Assembly: GCF_907165205.1 (NCBI RefSeq)
Contig: NC_058198.1
Coordinates: 20,459,240-20,523,239 of the forward strand
From: Coccinella septempunctata
Taxonomy: Eukaryota; Arthropoda; Insecta; Coleoptera; Coccinellidae
DNA: 64,000 nt
Reading direction: 5' to 3'
Of the stretch, positions 41,401 to 51,736 are shown piece by piece. Numbering within the stretch: position 1 is the first letter of the stretch; every line of letters starts with the position of its first letter. Made by a program: the position numbers and the translations under genes. A model generated the notes under the pieces. The model was not told the origin of the DNA. It searched no databases and saw nothing but the letters and a program-made list of their open reading frames with translations.

Positions 41401-41521
41401 TTTTCCAATAGTGAAGAAAATTTCCGGCACTATCTACGAGATAGACATTGGAAATAGAAAAAAGGACAATAATTATTTTCATGTAACAAAGTTGCTCCCA
41501 TATGACAACGCCAACATATAG
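38480..41521 (+). CDS. Gypsy pol: protease, reverse transcriptase, RNase H, integrase
   Basis: About 1013 residues in Ty3/Gypsy order. Protease DSGS at about 21-24. RT has FFTTLDVNSAFW near 287 and catalytic YIDD near 352. RNase H starts at YTDAS near 497, and VITDHKPL lies downstream. The integrase zinc region HNHYGH ... CGSCDICC is at about 687-725, followed by the integrase core Asp (SLDTIG, ~755), Asp (LLTDQYPG, ~814) and Glu (NERLNQ, ~849), a proper DD35E. The frame is open back to 38453 after a TGA, with no ATG near its start, so translation must come from frameshift, reinitiation or splicing. A 66-base gap after the gag stop argues against simple overlap frameshifting. Confidence 0.92.
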   Translation: MLPLIKLKVFVNENELCGIYDSGSNVTLLNSKVADELCLHIREDRNTFKTVNGRANFSGKITTKMRINDIEKEVEFFVINDKNFEYDILLGLDSIFNFQLKQDFDLKIYQRLEMNEERKIDSFYNNNDNNNYYNINFNEGVPTELFEAKLEHLTTNQRNKIEMLINKYDNIFAKHKFDIGLVQNNEAHIKLLEHKFVAKKPYRCSMEDQKEIEFQIGKLLKANLIEESSSPFAAPVTLAYKRDEGSKTRLCADFRELNKLIVPEPQPFPLIDEILAKTRNAKFFTTLDVNSAFWSIPVLIKDRYKTAFVTQNGHWQWKCLPFGLKTSPAIFQRILNNIIRKYNLNSFCQNYIDDILIFSSTFEQHIEHLEELLKAICEEGFRLKFIKCNFAKEEVKYLGHIVGNNTVRPINDNLISIRNFSPPDNRKKIRQFLGKVNFYHKYIKDSARLLEPLHNLLRKDVKFNWSLDCQKAFIKVKDILCSEPVLAIFDPNAYTTIYTDASIQGVGAVLKQKQINGEMKPVAYFSKKLNKYQKNKKAIFLECLAIKEAIKFWKYWLMGKKFVVITDHKPLEGKEFRTRPDEELGDMMNYSSQFEFEIRYEPGKQNVEADCLSRNPVLEETENMDECLITVNLVALNEIKNDQQNNLSMINNMKRTIVHKEIFYKLQKNSKKIILSNDFGKDLIRKLHNHYGHICASKINTKIRKFYYIQNMDSLAREICGSCDICCKNKTRVGQKYGLLSQLGPAKEPFEIMSLDTIGGFAGNRSSKRYLHLLVDHFTRYAFASTSKHQTTEDFITLINKIQDKRPIKTLLTDQYPGINSEKFRQHMKNLNIQLIFTAVDCPFSNGLNERLNQTLVNRIRCKQNEKKTRAWTKIADECIEEYNRTDHSVTGYSPEYLLYGKTDPIAPEELIEKSNLPKDKEIAFKNSLRYHEYNKKLVDKNRKDYDFKIGDYVYVENKSKLNRKKLEEIRIGPFPIVKKISGTIYEIDIGNRKKDNNYFHVTKLLPYDNANI

Positions 41522-41540
41522 TGGTTGTTGCATACTTTGT

Positions 41541-41550
41541 GTGGGGGGAG
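41541..41550 (+). promoter_or_regulatory. Gypsy polypurine tract
   Basis: GTGGGGGGAG lies directly before the 3' LTR, the expected plus-strand primer. Confidence 0.75.
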
Positions 41551-41864
41551 GTAAAAATGAACAGTGTCATTTTCTTTAAAAGACAACTTTCTATTTTCCT
41601 TTCTATGTTTTATTTAATTTCAACTTAGAGAATGCCTTGATTTGTCAATTATTAATTCATGTCAATTCATATTTCAAATATTGTTCATTGAAAACCTAAA
41701 GGAATAGCATTGTTTTTGATTTCTTTCAGGTTAGTAAGTTATTCTTAAGAGTTATCAGAGTTTATTTGTTATATTTCCAACTAAAGATAATAAATCTTTC
41801 AGATTGAAGACATCAAATCGTCTATTTCTTGAAGTGAGAAATTGAATTGATTTCCATTCTTATA
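41551..41864 (+). repeat. Gypsy 3' LTR
   Basis: 314 bp, nearly identical to the 5' LTR. Followed by TATATATG. Confidence 0.9.
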
Positions 41865-42185
41865 TATATATGAATATAATATATATGAATACATCTTAGA
41901 ACATACGATACATGGAATGGAAAATAATAATTCCAAAGACCAGAGTGAGATAGTTGCTTAGTGTCGCCAATCACAATTGACACAGGAAGTATGGGAATTT
42001 TTTTTTTCATATAACGACACTGCGCTAGACAGAGAAACATTGAATTAGTCCACTACAAAAAATTTCTTTGCAGAATTGAATGGCCATTACATGTATCTAT
42101 GTTCCAATCCAAAAAATCAAGTGTAAATATAAAGTAAAAATAGTGAAAGTAATATATAAATAAACAAGAAGAAAAAAGGAACAAC
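41865..42185. other. Non-coding stretch between Gypsy element and Harbinger Myb gene
   Basis: About 320 AT-rich bases. It may include the left end of the Harbinger transposon, but I could not pair terminal inverted repeats. Confidence 0.4.
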
Positions 42186-42434
42186 TCATTTACGACCAAA
42201 ATTCTCCTTCATCCATTCAAACATTTCTCTCTTGAGACCCATTTTTTCGTTATGCCGCTTTTGCTTCCTTTGCTCTATGTCATGTGTAGAAAGAGCTCGT
42301 TTTCTGGGTTTTTCACCAGGAGACAAGTTCTTTTTTCGGTTCGATGTTGTAGTACTTGCTGACCTCTCAGAATGTTTTATCTTTCCAGTGCTACTAACAG
42401 AAGCTACTGGCTGGAAATAGGGATCTCTAAACTA

Positions 42435-43940
42435 GAGAGAGAGAGAGAAAATTTATTGCTATAGCATATAGCATATATTGTATGCATATAAACTACAGCC
42501 GACGATGGCTGTCATTTGAAATCTTTAATTGTCTCTATTAGAGTTTTGATTGGGTATTTTCTGTTGTGTTCCTGTTGGGGACTCTGTAGAACAACTGGCT
42601 GGAGTATTCTAAGGCTGTTGGGATTTTTTACAAATTTCTTTCCTAAGGCCTGAAATCTGTCGAGAATGGGTTCGATCTTCATTTTTTCATAAAGTAAGGC
42701 ATTAGGTGGGTTGTGTAGTGGGTTCTCTGGGTGACGTATTTTACTCAGTGTTCTAAGACTGCTTCGTTCTGCCACTTCAATGTTATTCAAGGTAGGTCTT
42801 CTGCAATTGCTGAATAGTAGGTGTCCATATTCTACTATTGGTCTACATATGGTCTGATATATCCTAGAAGCTGTTTTGTGGCTTATTCCACGATTCCTGT
42901 AGGTTAGGGATCGGAAGTGCTTAGATCTTGCAATTATTTCCTTCTTTTTTTTGTGTGAGTGCAATTTGAAATTTGCTTTGTTGTCCACTGTGATTCCCAG
43001 ATATTTTGCATTTTGGACTGGTTTTATGTTGTGTTGCATCATCTTTATTGAAGGTGAAGTGTCCGATAATTTGTGGCCAAATATAATAAGCTCGGATTTG
43101 TTGGGGTTTGGTAAGAGTCTCCACCTACTCATCCATACAACAATTTTGTCGCAGAGGTCTTGCAGTTTTTCCATGGTGTCTTTCAGCTTTTTGTTATGTG
43201 TTACAACCACTGTGTCATCAGCGTACTGAAGGATATAACTCTCAAGTTCTTCTGTTACCTTGCATATATCATATACATAGATATTATATAATAGTGGAGA
43301 GAGTGGAGAGCCTTGTGGCACGCCTTGTTGGGGGGTAAAACACGTTGAGAAGTGGCTGTTGATTTTCACCATCAAGCTTCTCTCTTTCAAGAAGTTTTCA
43401 ATTATTTTTTGAAGGTAAACTGGGGTGTTCATTTGTTGAAGTTTGTACAGAAGACCCTCATGCTACACACTATCAAATGCTTTTTTGATGTCCATGAATA
43501 TCGCAGCTGACTTGTGCCCTTTTTTCATTGTAGTTTGGATGTTGGAAATCAAGGCTACTAATGGATGGATGGTGGAGTGGTTCTTCTTGAATCCAAACTG
43601 GGAGGAGGGAATATTTTGTCCAATTGCATTTTCGAGGCGTGCTTTAATTATTTTTTCGAATGTTTTTCCTATGATTGGCAGAAGAGTGATTGGTCGGTAG
43701 CTGGACACTTGGTTGCTGTCTGAGCCGTGTTTTGGAACTGATATGATAATGCCCTTTTTCCATTCTACTGGAAAGTATCCGGTATTCAGACAGTGATTGT
43801 ACATTCTCCTTATTTCCTCATGTATTCTTGGAGTTAGTTGACGTAGTATTTTTCTTGTAAGGTTGTCATAGCCAGGTGCAGAGTTTTTTCCTACTAAAGC
43901 TTCTTCGTATTCTGTATCTGATATCTCAGGGACTGTACCT
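42435..43940 (-). mobile_element. Jockey-superfamily non-LTR retrotransposon, 5'-truncated
   Basis: Inserted in the Myb gene and flanked by a perfect 12-bp target duplication ATCTCTAAACTA (42423-42434 and 43941-43952). The 3' end on the minus strand is followed by a short TC run (GA on the plus strand, 42435-42448) in place of poly(A). The element is truncated within the RT. Confidence 0.9.
42512..43940 (-). pseudogene. Jockey-like reverse transcriptase, truncated
   Basis: About 475 codons: APGYDNLTRKIL, YRPITLLPIIGKTFEK, QFGFKKNHSTIHPLVALI, AIFMDIKKAFDSV, then TAG at 43463-43465 where Trp is expected (FDSV-HEGLLYKL). It continues with QQGVPQGSPLSPLLYNIYVYD, catalytic YADD (LQYADDTVVV) and the thumb region GITVDNKANFKLH. 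There is no endonuclease, because the copy is 5'-truncated. One nonsense codon makes it inactive. Confidence 0.87.
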
Positions 43941-45136
43941 ATCTCTAAACTATAGTTCCTGGAAATCGTCAAAATATCTCCACTGCACAGAGTGATTTCC
44001 AGTTTTGTTTTTTTCGGCCCTAATTTTCTCGTACGTTTTCTTCAAGTTCCTCCACTTCTCATCACACTTTTGTGGATTTTTGGCAATGCCTTTTTTAGCA
44101 AGGCTCTCACTAATTATATCCCACACCCTTTTTTTAGTGTATGAGGGACTATCAAATTTTTCTTTGTTTTCATTATAAGAAAAAATTAATAATTTGATAG
44201 CCTCATGCGACCAGGTGTACTCACTTTCTCCTGCTGATGTGCTTGGCACATTGTCAGTGAATGTAGATACACTATCAATTGAAAATATTTTTGAGGTAGA
44301 GGCACTGCTAGGCGTAGAGGCTCTGATAGCCATGGAGGAACTTGAAGACGATGAGGCTGCAGTAGCTGTACAGGCACTGATATATCTAGGTACACTTGTA
44401 GCTGTAGAGGCACCGGTAGCTGTACAGCCACTGATAACCCCAGAGGCACTGTTGGCCGTAGAGACACCAGTGGCTGTACAGGCACTGATAGCTCTAGATC
44501 CAGTGGCAGCTGTAGAGGCGGAGGAAGTTGTAGATGCAGAAGTACTAACTTTGGAATGTTGGGGATCCGTTTCCCCAAAATATCCATACACTCTTTTCGT
44601 TACACAATTCATGTTAACTTTTTCGCACTTTTTCAAACAATGGTGCTTGGAAGCTAACTGCTTGTCCATTATTTCCATCATCGTTCCTAGGAAGGCATTA
44701 CAGTGATCGCATTGGAATAAGCATTTATTCTGAAATTAATTCATTGGGGTGTTATCTTTCTGAATATTTTTTACTGAAATTTATATTTTTCATTTTTTTG
44801 CTTTTTTTATAACTAAAGTATTACGTACCTCTATTACGGCCAAAGACATTTTCCAACTAAATGTAATAATATAATATATCAATAACGAAATAAAATAACA
44901 CTAACTCTTTCGACTCAAAAAAACGCAATAAAAAATCCAAAATCAAAAACTGAAATGCCGTCAATGGCGAGTTGTTTTGACAAGCCGTTGTTCGTGACAG
45001 GTGACAGTTAACTCACCGAAGAATCAGGAAATGGTTACCGATAGATCACCGCTTTTTGGGGATTTAACATTTACGGACCGGCAGTAACCAACCTAAAGTA
45101 ACCAAAGTGTATATACGGACCATACGCTAAGTCTTA

Positions 45137-45422
45137 AGCTACATTCACAATCAATTCACGGGCCGAAGTGCACTTCGGCACGGAAGCTTAGCAGATGGCG
45201 TACTCCGTTACCATTCACAATGAAATTCAAGACAAAATTTCTTGCAAGTTGCAAACTATCACTTCGGCAAGGAATTTCGTGCCGGCTATAGATGATGCTG
45301 ATGCTTATGTTTTGATCAGTTACATTTTTGATTCATTTGAATATTTGGTTCCAAGATTATTGCGAATGGTAAATTTCGTGCCGAAGTGCACTTCGGCCCG
45401 CGAATTGATTGTGAATGCAGCT
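45137..45422. mobile_element. MITE with 3-bp TTA target duplication
   Basis: 286 bp with ~46-bp inverted ends starting AGCTACATTCACAATCAATTC and its complement, flanked by TTA (45134-45136 and 45423-45425). Each end contains the 18-bp perfect palindrome GCCGAAGTGCACTTCGGC. The TTA duplication fits PIF/Harbinger. It sits between the two divergent Harbinger genes and separates their promoters. Confidence 0.85.
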
Positions 45423-45659
45423 TTATTCATAGAATAAGTAAAAATGATCGTCTTTTCACTTCCAGATAGTGTTATTCGTCGAATACATAATGCCTATTCG
45501 CCGAATAAGATATATGTCGAATAAGGGTATGTCAGATATGAACATAGATATAAAATGTCAGCACGTTATTATTAGTTGAAAGTTTTTGATTCTTGATTTA
45601 TGGTGATTCGTTGTGTTATTTGTTATAAATATTTGCTGGATATATCATTGAATTTTAAT

Positions 45660-46827
45660 ATGGATGATATTTTCGAGTTATTCAGTGATCCTGATCTTGA
45701 GCTCTTGGAATATACATATCCTGAACGAGGGTATCATTTAAGGCAAAGAATTGATCACTTTTCTAGATGGAATGATGAAGAGTTCTTCAGAAGGTTCAGA
45801 TTCTCCAAAGCTACAGTTTCTTTTAATTAACGAAAAATTGAATCAGATCTTCGTAATCGAACTGATTGGTATGTGATGTTTGTAACATATACCTTCCTAT
45901 TATAATAAATTCATATATTCCCTTACAATTGTTGTGATTGCCTCTTTTAACGTCAGGAATTCGAATCGTTCTGTCAGTCCAATGGATAAGTTACTACTCA
46001 CTTTGAGGTTTCTGGCAACAGGAGATTTTTATATATCCATGGGAGACTTTCTAGGCATTCACAAAACCACTTCTAGTAGAATAATTAGGCAAGTAGTTAC
46101 AGCTATTTGTAAAATATTTCCTCATCACGTATATCTTCCAAGAACACAAGAGGAACAAGAAGCGGGAAAAAGAGATTTTCAGGATATATCTCGCTTTCCT
46201 AGATTTGTAGGTGCAATTGATTGCACCTATATCAGAATTAGGTCTTCTGGTGGACCAAATGCAGAAGTCTTTCGCAATCGAAAAGGCTTCTTCTCATTGA
46301 ACTGTCTGGTCGTTTGCAATGCAAAATTGCAAATTATTGATTTGGTGTGTCGCTGGCCTGGCTGTGCACACGATAACCACATCTTTGAAAATTCTGCAGT
46401 GAAAATGAGACTTCAAAATAACGAAATGGGAAATGGAGTCCTTCTTGCTGATCGAAGCTATGCGGCCAAATCTTTTATTATTACCCCACTGAGTAATCCA
46501 CGAAGCGAAGTAGAAATTTTGTACAACGAATCTCACATCAGAACCAGAAATATCATAGAGGGTCTTCTTGGAGTGTGGAAAAGAAAATTTCCAATATTAT
46601 CCATCGGAATAAGATGTGACCTGACCCTTACAAAAAGGATAATAGTAGCTTGTGCCATTTTACACAGTATTGCCGTTCAGCAGAAAGAACGGCTTTTTGC
46701 AAATGGTTTAAATTTTCAAGAATTTCCGGAAGATAATATTGATGAAATATCCAATGAAAATAGTGATACTCGAATGATTTTCTTAGATTATTTCGAACAA
46801 CTGTTGAATAGTGGAAACACAGACTAG
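45660..46827 (+). pseudogene. HARBI1-type nuclease (Harbinger transposase) with one intron
   Basis: Exon 1 is 45660-45868 (MDDIFELFSDPD ... FFRRFRFSKATV). The intron is 45869-45956, with GTATGT donor and CAG acceptor. Exon 2 is 45957-46827 (NSNRSVSPMDKLLLTLRF ...). Joined, the frame gives 359 residues, the usual size for HARBI1 proteins. The DDE nuclease core is complete: Asp in GAIDCTYI, Asp in CAHDNHIF and Glu in IIEGLLGVWKRKF. One in-frame TAA (45828-45830) in exon 1 is the only visible defect. Exon 2 alone is open from its start. The family cuts and pastes the element with 3-bp target duplications. Confidence 0.88.
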
Positions 46828-46865
46828 TTTTCTCAAATGATAAATTTATTTCTAATACAAAATAT

Positions 46866-47165
46866 CTAAATTATTGGAGTTTTGATTTTTTTTTTCAAAC
46901 TTATTTCAATTTCGAGCAATTCCTTTTCTTTTTCTGCTTCTTTTTTTGCTCTTTCATTTTTTTCTTCAGCACGTCTATCTTCCTGCCTAGCATTATGTAT
47001 CTGCTGTATCAGCAATTCTTCCCGTAGCCTCAGGAGATTGTCTATTTTCTGATTATTTTCCTCTTCGTTTCTCCCACGTGGAGTAAGCACTGGATGCCTC
47101 TTTGACTTCAAGGTAGCGGGTGCATTTTTGACTTTGTAGTACGTATCTAATATTCCGAGAGCCAT
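46866..47165 (-). CDS. Uncharacterised Lys/Glu-rich coiled-coil protein, probable last exon
   Basis: 99 codons read from MALGILDTYYKVKNAPATLKSK to an EK-rich helix (EERRAEEKNERAKKEAEKEKE-like) that predicts a coiled coil. The ATG is preceded by a pyrimidine-rich stretch and TATTATAG, a credible splice acceptor, so this may be the last exon of a longer gene cut off by the TA tract at 47219. It faces the HARBI1 gene tail to tail, 38 bases apart, and could be a third gene of the Harbinger element. I do not recognise the family. Confidence 0.45.
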   Translation of the reverse strand: MALGILDTYYKVKNAPATLKSKRHPVLTPRGRNEEENNQKIDNLLRLREELLIQQIHNARQEDRRAEEKNERAKKEAEKEKELLEIEISLKKKIKTPII

Positions 47166-47200
47166 CTATAATAAGTATCGGAGAGGGTATGTACCTAAGG

Positions 47201-47369
<169 letters not shown>

Positions 47370-48395
47370 GGCCTTCTTCATCCTAACTCGGCCATAGAAA
47401 GAGTGTACTTGCCTCGTAAAGAGGGGGGTCGTGGCTTGAGCTCCGTTGAGAATGCATGCTGGAAAGAAGGAAGAAATATTAGAAAGAGCTTCAATAAAAC
47501 ATACTTACCAGTTCACCAATGGATAGCATACCAGGAAGGGATCCCACCTGTGGAGGAAGCGATCAGTGGAAACAGACCTGAAAAAGAAAATGTGCTAGAT
47601 GAGCTCAGGCAGAGATGGCAGGCAAAACAACTACATGGGAGGTTCTATACAAGCTTACACCAAGATGATGTGGATATACCAGCGTCGAATACCTACCTCA
47701 CACAGGGATACTTGTTTCCACAAACAGAAGGAACTATTTTTGCCATCCAGGACCAGGTGGTTCCCACACGCAACTACACCCACCACATCATGAAAAAGCA
47801 ACTCGAGACAACCAAATGCCGACTTTGCAATGCCGCAGAGGAAACAGTGCAGCATCTGTCAGCGGGATGCTCCACTATCGCAGGAACCCAATACCTTTCC
47901 CGCCACGACAATATGGGGAAGGTGGTGCACCAACTGCTTTGCCTTAATAAACAGCTGATCCAACATTTCACCCCGCACCATTTGTATACGCCGGTGCCTG
48001 TACTAGAGGATGATAACACCAAGGTGTATTGGGATCTCACTGTAATCACTGATGTGGGGGTTGAACATAATAGGCCGGATATGGTGGTCTGGAATAAGAA
48101 TGAGAAGACTGCCACCATAATCGACTTTGCAGTTCCCCAAGATAACAATATGATGAAGACCTATGGGGAAAAAATTAGCAAATATGCTCCACTAGCCTGG
48201 CAGATGAAAGATCTATGGAAGCTAAAAAAGGTTGATATCGTGCCACTAATCATGAGCGTGAACGGTCTAGTGCTGAAGAAAACTATTACGCATTTGGAGG
48301 AACTACAGCTACCTCACAGCGCTATAACATGGATGCAGAAGGCGGTTATACTTGGGACCGTCGGCATAATTAGGCGAGTCGTCTCTCCACACTGA
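47370..48395 (+). pseudogene. R4-like polyprotein, C-terminal third (G)
   Basis: 342 codons open from the TA junction: GLLHPNSAIERVYLPRKEGG (thumb), LHGRFYTSLHQ, GYLFPQTEGTIFAIQDQVVP, knuckle CRLCNAAEETVQH, and restriction-like nuclease RPDMVVW with Asp in TIIDFAVPQD, then EKISKY. There is no RT palm, so it cannot act by itself. The frame is intact, which suggests a young insertion. Confidence 0.88.
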
Positions 48396-48456
48396 AAACG
48401 AAGTCTCTCTTGGTGATTAGACCCGGGAGGCATCGGATTTACCACAGTCATGTGTG

Positions 48457-48497
<41 letters not shown>
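47370..48497 (+). mobile_element. R4/Dong-like retrotransposon, strongly 5'-truncated copy G
   Basis: Plus-strand copy of the B lineage, beginning abruptly at (TA)n within the (K)HG-LHPNSA block. The 3' UTR leads to a poly(A) of about 34 nt ending near 48497, then (TA)n to 48523. Only the region after the RT palm remains. Confidence 0.9.

Positions 48498-48523
<26 letters not shown>
48497..48523. repeat. (TA)n microsatellite
   Basis: Short TA tract at the 3' end of copy G, followed by the cassette GAACTCGTAGTTCG... Confidence 0.95.
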
Positions 48524-48526
<3 letters not shown>

Positions 48527-50100
48527 CTCGTAGTTCGTTGTGACCTCCGTTAAGTTCATTGGGCGACCTGACCTCCGGGTGAAGGAGTTATATAATTGGA
48601 ATAATTTTTGGTTATATATGTAGAGGGGAAGGTAAATAACAGGGGTACCTGAAGAGGGGAAAAGATTTTTATCGAAAAATTTTTCTTCAAACGAATCAGA
48701 CCTTACTACCTCCGCATATATTTCTTATTAGTAGTGCGCTCTCACCTCCCGCAACGTTGCCAGATTTCAGGAGGACAGAAAGTAAGGCAGCTTGAATTCT
48801 ACCCATATATAGAATACAGCTGCTCTTCCGATTCATTCACACATATTGAAACCTGTAAATAGTTCGAGAATGATACTAATATTAATAAACTTCATACGCT
48901 AATAATTGATTGATAAGGTTCGTGATCTCGGTGTAAATGAATTTGGACAATTTTGCATAAATATGCTTATGTCTACGATAATTCGTCCGATAGGGGAGTT
49001 TAATACCATATAGGTCCCAAAATGAATGATACATGACAATGAAATTTTTCGTGACATATAAGATTAATTCCCAAAACAATTTTACCGAATTTGTTCTGGT
49101 ATGAAATAGTAATCTAATTTTTGGGCATTATATTCAAGACATTAGGAACTCCATTGAAATGCTTTTCCCGAATGATTCAACAAAGATATACGTTTCACTT
49201 TCAGCTTCTTTACTTCACTCACTTTTATTTTAGCACTGGATTGGCCATGGAAATTGGATACCTTTCACTCTGTATGGTACGAAAATGTTTGGTTAAGTCG
49301 CTTGTCAAAACATTTTTGAGTTTTAAATCAGTGCTACGTAGTCCGTTCTACGTGAGACTCTCAGTAATTACGTACCTATTTCATCACAATGTCAAATCAC
49401 TTCGGAAAATATTAAGTCGAAAATATGTAACGAACATAATTGACGTTTATACAAACTGATTGAAGACTTACTAAATCTATTTATTTACATGGAAAATACA
49501 AGTGATCAGTAGCTTGAGGAAAGTAACTGTTGTTTATCTTCTTTTGCTGAAGGTTGAAGACGTTACATCAGTTGTAGAATTCAAAAAAATCAACCCGAAG
49601 ATGAAATGCATTTGATGCAGTGTTAGCATTGAGTTGAATACTCAAAGGTGGTAGGGAATAGGTATCTCTCGAAGAAATGAACGGATAATTACAAGAATGT
49701 TGAATTCTTCAACAAGAATCATCTTGCATGAATGGTAGTCAAAATAATTAAAAGAAGTTTGAAGCAAGAGGAGCTTCACCTTCAAACAAAACAACTGGCT
49801 CGTATTCATGTCTGTTTATTTTCAATATATTGATATAATAATAATAATTATACAGGGTGTGGCGTAATGAATGGATAATATAAAACCTGTGGGTAGAGGA
49901 CTCTAATGCATTTCAGATAGATATATTTTACGTTTTGTAAAAGTGCCTTGATTTTCGAGATATTGGGGATTTTCGATGAATCACCCTAAATAATAATAAT
50001 AACTGGATATTGACATTTTTCATCATAGCGGATCAAAAGAAACTCCTTTATTTAATGGCATTTCTTAATTTCTCGAGGTGTCTTTTGCGATTTTTCAGTA
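48524..50100. repeat. Dispersed repeat R, right part
   Basis: From about 48583 this aligns with 62381-63771 at high identity. The first 66 bases (48524-48589) are the short TA-associated cassette also seen at 34195-34256. No gene is recognised. Together with 155-872 it makes up the two halves of the repeat that is continuous at 61458-63771. Confidence 0.75.
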
Positions 50101-51084
50101 CACAGGGTGTTTCACAATAAGTAAACGAACAAACGGAAACCGTGAATAGAGGGCATTGAGCTGAGTTCAAGAACACCTCATATGTGTGTCTTAGGCATTC
50201 CGTTTTCGATTTACAGAAGAGTTTATTCGAATTTCCCGAATTTTCGTTCGGCTATAACTCCAACTATTTTAGTTGGATTCCGCTAAAATTCATTAACTGC
50301 TTAATCTTGTAAGTTTCAATAAAACAGGACATTAAAAGTTGACGAACACAGGACCGGACTCATTGAGGCTATATTCAAATTAAAACTCATGCAAAACACT
50401 CTGTTCGTAGTTTTTCGTCATAATTTTGAATTTTTCAGGTATCTGCATTGATTTTCTCAAAATCAATGAAACTTTGTTATGCCCTATCAGTGGATTATTT
50501 TTAATGAATAATTGTTTGGTGGTGAAATGCCTCTGGAAAAAACAGCGCTGCATATTGACTTTTACTTCACATTAATTAATGGGATGAATATGATCGCCAA
50601 TCAAATGTGGAAATCTAAAAATGGAATTGGAAATGTTCAACTGACTTTTTTCGTTCTCAATATATGTCTCGCATTTGTTTTTGATATTTATAGCATATTT
50701 GGTTATTCAGATAAGTCATTTACAGTGATAATAAGCTTTATTATTGATAATGAACAAAAATAGAAATAAAAAACTACGCCATCATGAAAATAATTATTAT
50801 AACTTGATATCTTCCGAATATATCGCTTTTTATGGACAAAGTGGACCTGAAGTAATTTTCCGAATTGATTTTCTCCTCATTTGGTCTTTTAGTGAATGTA
50901 ATGATTGGCACTTCGAATAAGTATCATAAATGCACATTCGAATTCCTCACTGATTCCGTTATAGTCATTATTGGATCTATGGAAATCTATTGATTGGTCT
51001 GGTCATATTACAACTTGTTATTGAAACATTGATGATATTCATGCACCAGCAAAAGTATTTATCAGTATTTCAGGTCATTTCATT

Positions 51085-51165
51085 AGAAGGGTAGGACCCC
51101 AACATTGGACTGCTAGATCTCCAGATCTGACACCCCGCGATTTCTTTCTTTGTTTTCATTCACAC
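51085..51165 (+). pseudogene. Mariner-like transposase relic
   Basis: A short frame reads RRVGPQHWTARSPDLTPRDFFLC, the conserved block around the third catalytic acid of mariner-like transposases. Stops surround it. It sits between the long inverted arms and probably belongs to that element. Confidence 0.65.
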
Positions 51166-51736
51166 AACTAGTTGTCCATAGAAAAATAGATTCATTCTGA
51201 AGATCAAGTTTTAATTTTTAGTTTCAAGCGTAGTTCTTCCATCCATATTTGGGTATTATCAATTTTGAAACATTTTATCATTGTGAATGACTATTTTGAA
51301 GACCGAATAAGGTATAATTGTTGAACACATCCAACAGGATATTCTTCGAAAAAAAAATTCAATTAAGAATTTCTAAATACATTTTCATGAAGTGCTCTAT
51401 TCCTCAGAGGCGTCTGACCAAAACAATTATTTCTAGAACACGATCAACAGGTGGGGCAACCCAAAAATCAATTCATTCTGAGACAATAGTAATGCAAATA
51501 ACAAAAAAGTTAAAATTATGATTAAAAACCTACATACACGGTGTTTTTAGGAGTTTGAAGTGAAGAAAAGCCTCACTGAGCCCGGTCCTGATTTTTTTCG
51601 AATTTTAATGCTCTGTTTCAATGAAATTAACAACTCAAGGCTGAATATAAATCTTCAGTCGACTTGATCGAGAATTTCAGGAGTTATAGCCAAACGGAAA
51701 TTCAAGAAATTTAAAGAAACCCCGAAGAAACTTATA

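Larger units (their letters stand above)
36930..41864 (+). mobile_element. Ty3/Gypsy LTR retrotransposon, complete
   Basis: Flanked by two 314-bp direct repeats (36930-37243 and 41551-41864) that differ at only two positions I can see, so the insertion is young. Gag-like and pol ORFs lie between; there is no env. TA sequence on both sides means the target was the same kind of TA tract used by the R4-like copies, and the short target duplication cannot be separated from the repeat. Confidence 0.93.
42186..44850 (-). pseudogene. Harbinger Myb/SANT-like DNA-binding protein, split by a Jockey-like insertion
   Basis: Gene model on the minus strand: exon 1 at 44830-44850 (MSLAVIE) ends in a GTACGT donor. 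An acceptor TTTCAG at 44730 starts exon 2, giving NKCLFQCDHCNAFLGTM in frame. Exon 2 has a CX2C..H zinc-binding-like start, then a Ser/Thr/Ala-rich stretch with a repeated ~57-60 nt unit (44250-44560). Next is a Myb/SANT-like trihelix (TWSHEAIKLLIFSYNENK ... KRVWDIISESL ... CDEKWRNLKKTYEKI). After a retroelement insert at 42435-43940, the frame resumes at 42422 and ends at 42186 with a basic tail. Total 348 codons. One TAG (43950-43952) interrupts QEL-FRDPYFQPVA. In this superfamily the Myb protein helps bind the ends and import the nuclease. Confidence 0.82.
42186..46827. mobile_element. PIF/Harbinger DNA transposon, lightly decayed
   Basis: Two divergently transcribed genes typical of the superfamily: a Myb/SANT-like protein (minus, 44850 to 42186) and a HARBI1-type nuclease (plus, 45660 to 46827). 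The region between them holds a 286-bp MITE. A Jockey-like retrotransposon splits the Myb gene. Terminal inverted repeats and outer target duplication were not found, so the limits given are those of the coding parts. Confidence 0.82.

Noticed and set aside
36930..41864. Endogenous retrovirus with envelope gene
   Set aside because: After integrase the pol frame ends 30 bases before the 3' LTR; there is no room for env.
44194..44706. 170-codon plus-strand frame over the Harbinger Myb gene
   Set aside because: Antisense of the Ser/Thr/Ala-rich repeat; the minus strand carries the Myb domain and splice sites.
45195..45437. 80-codon frame within the MITE
   Set aside because: Runs across the inverted end and target duplication; MITEs of this size do not encode proteins.
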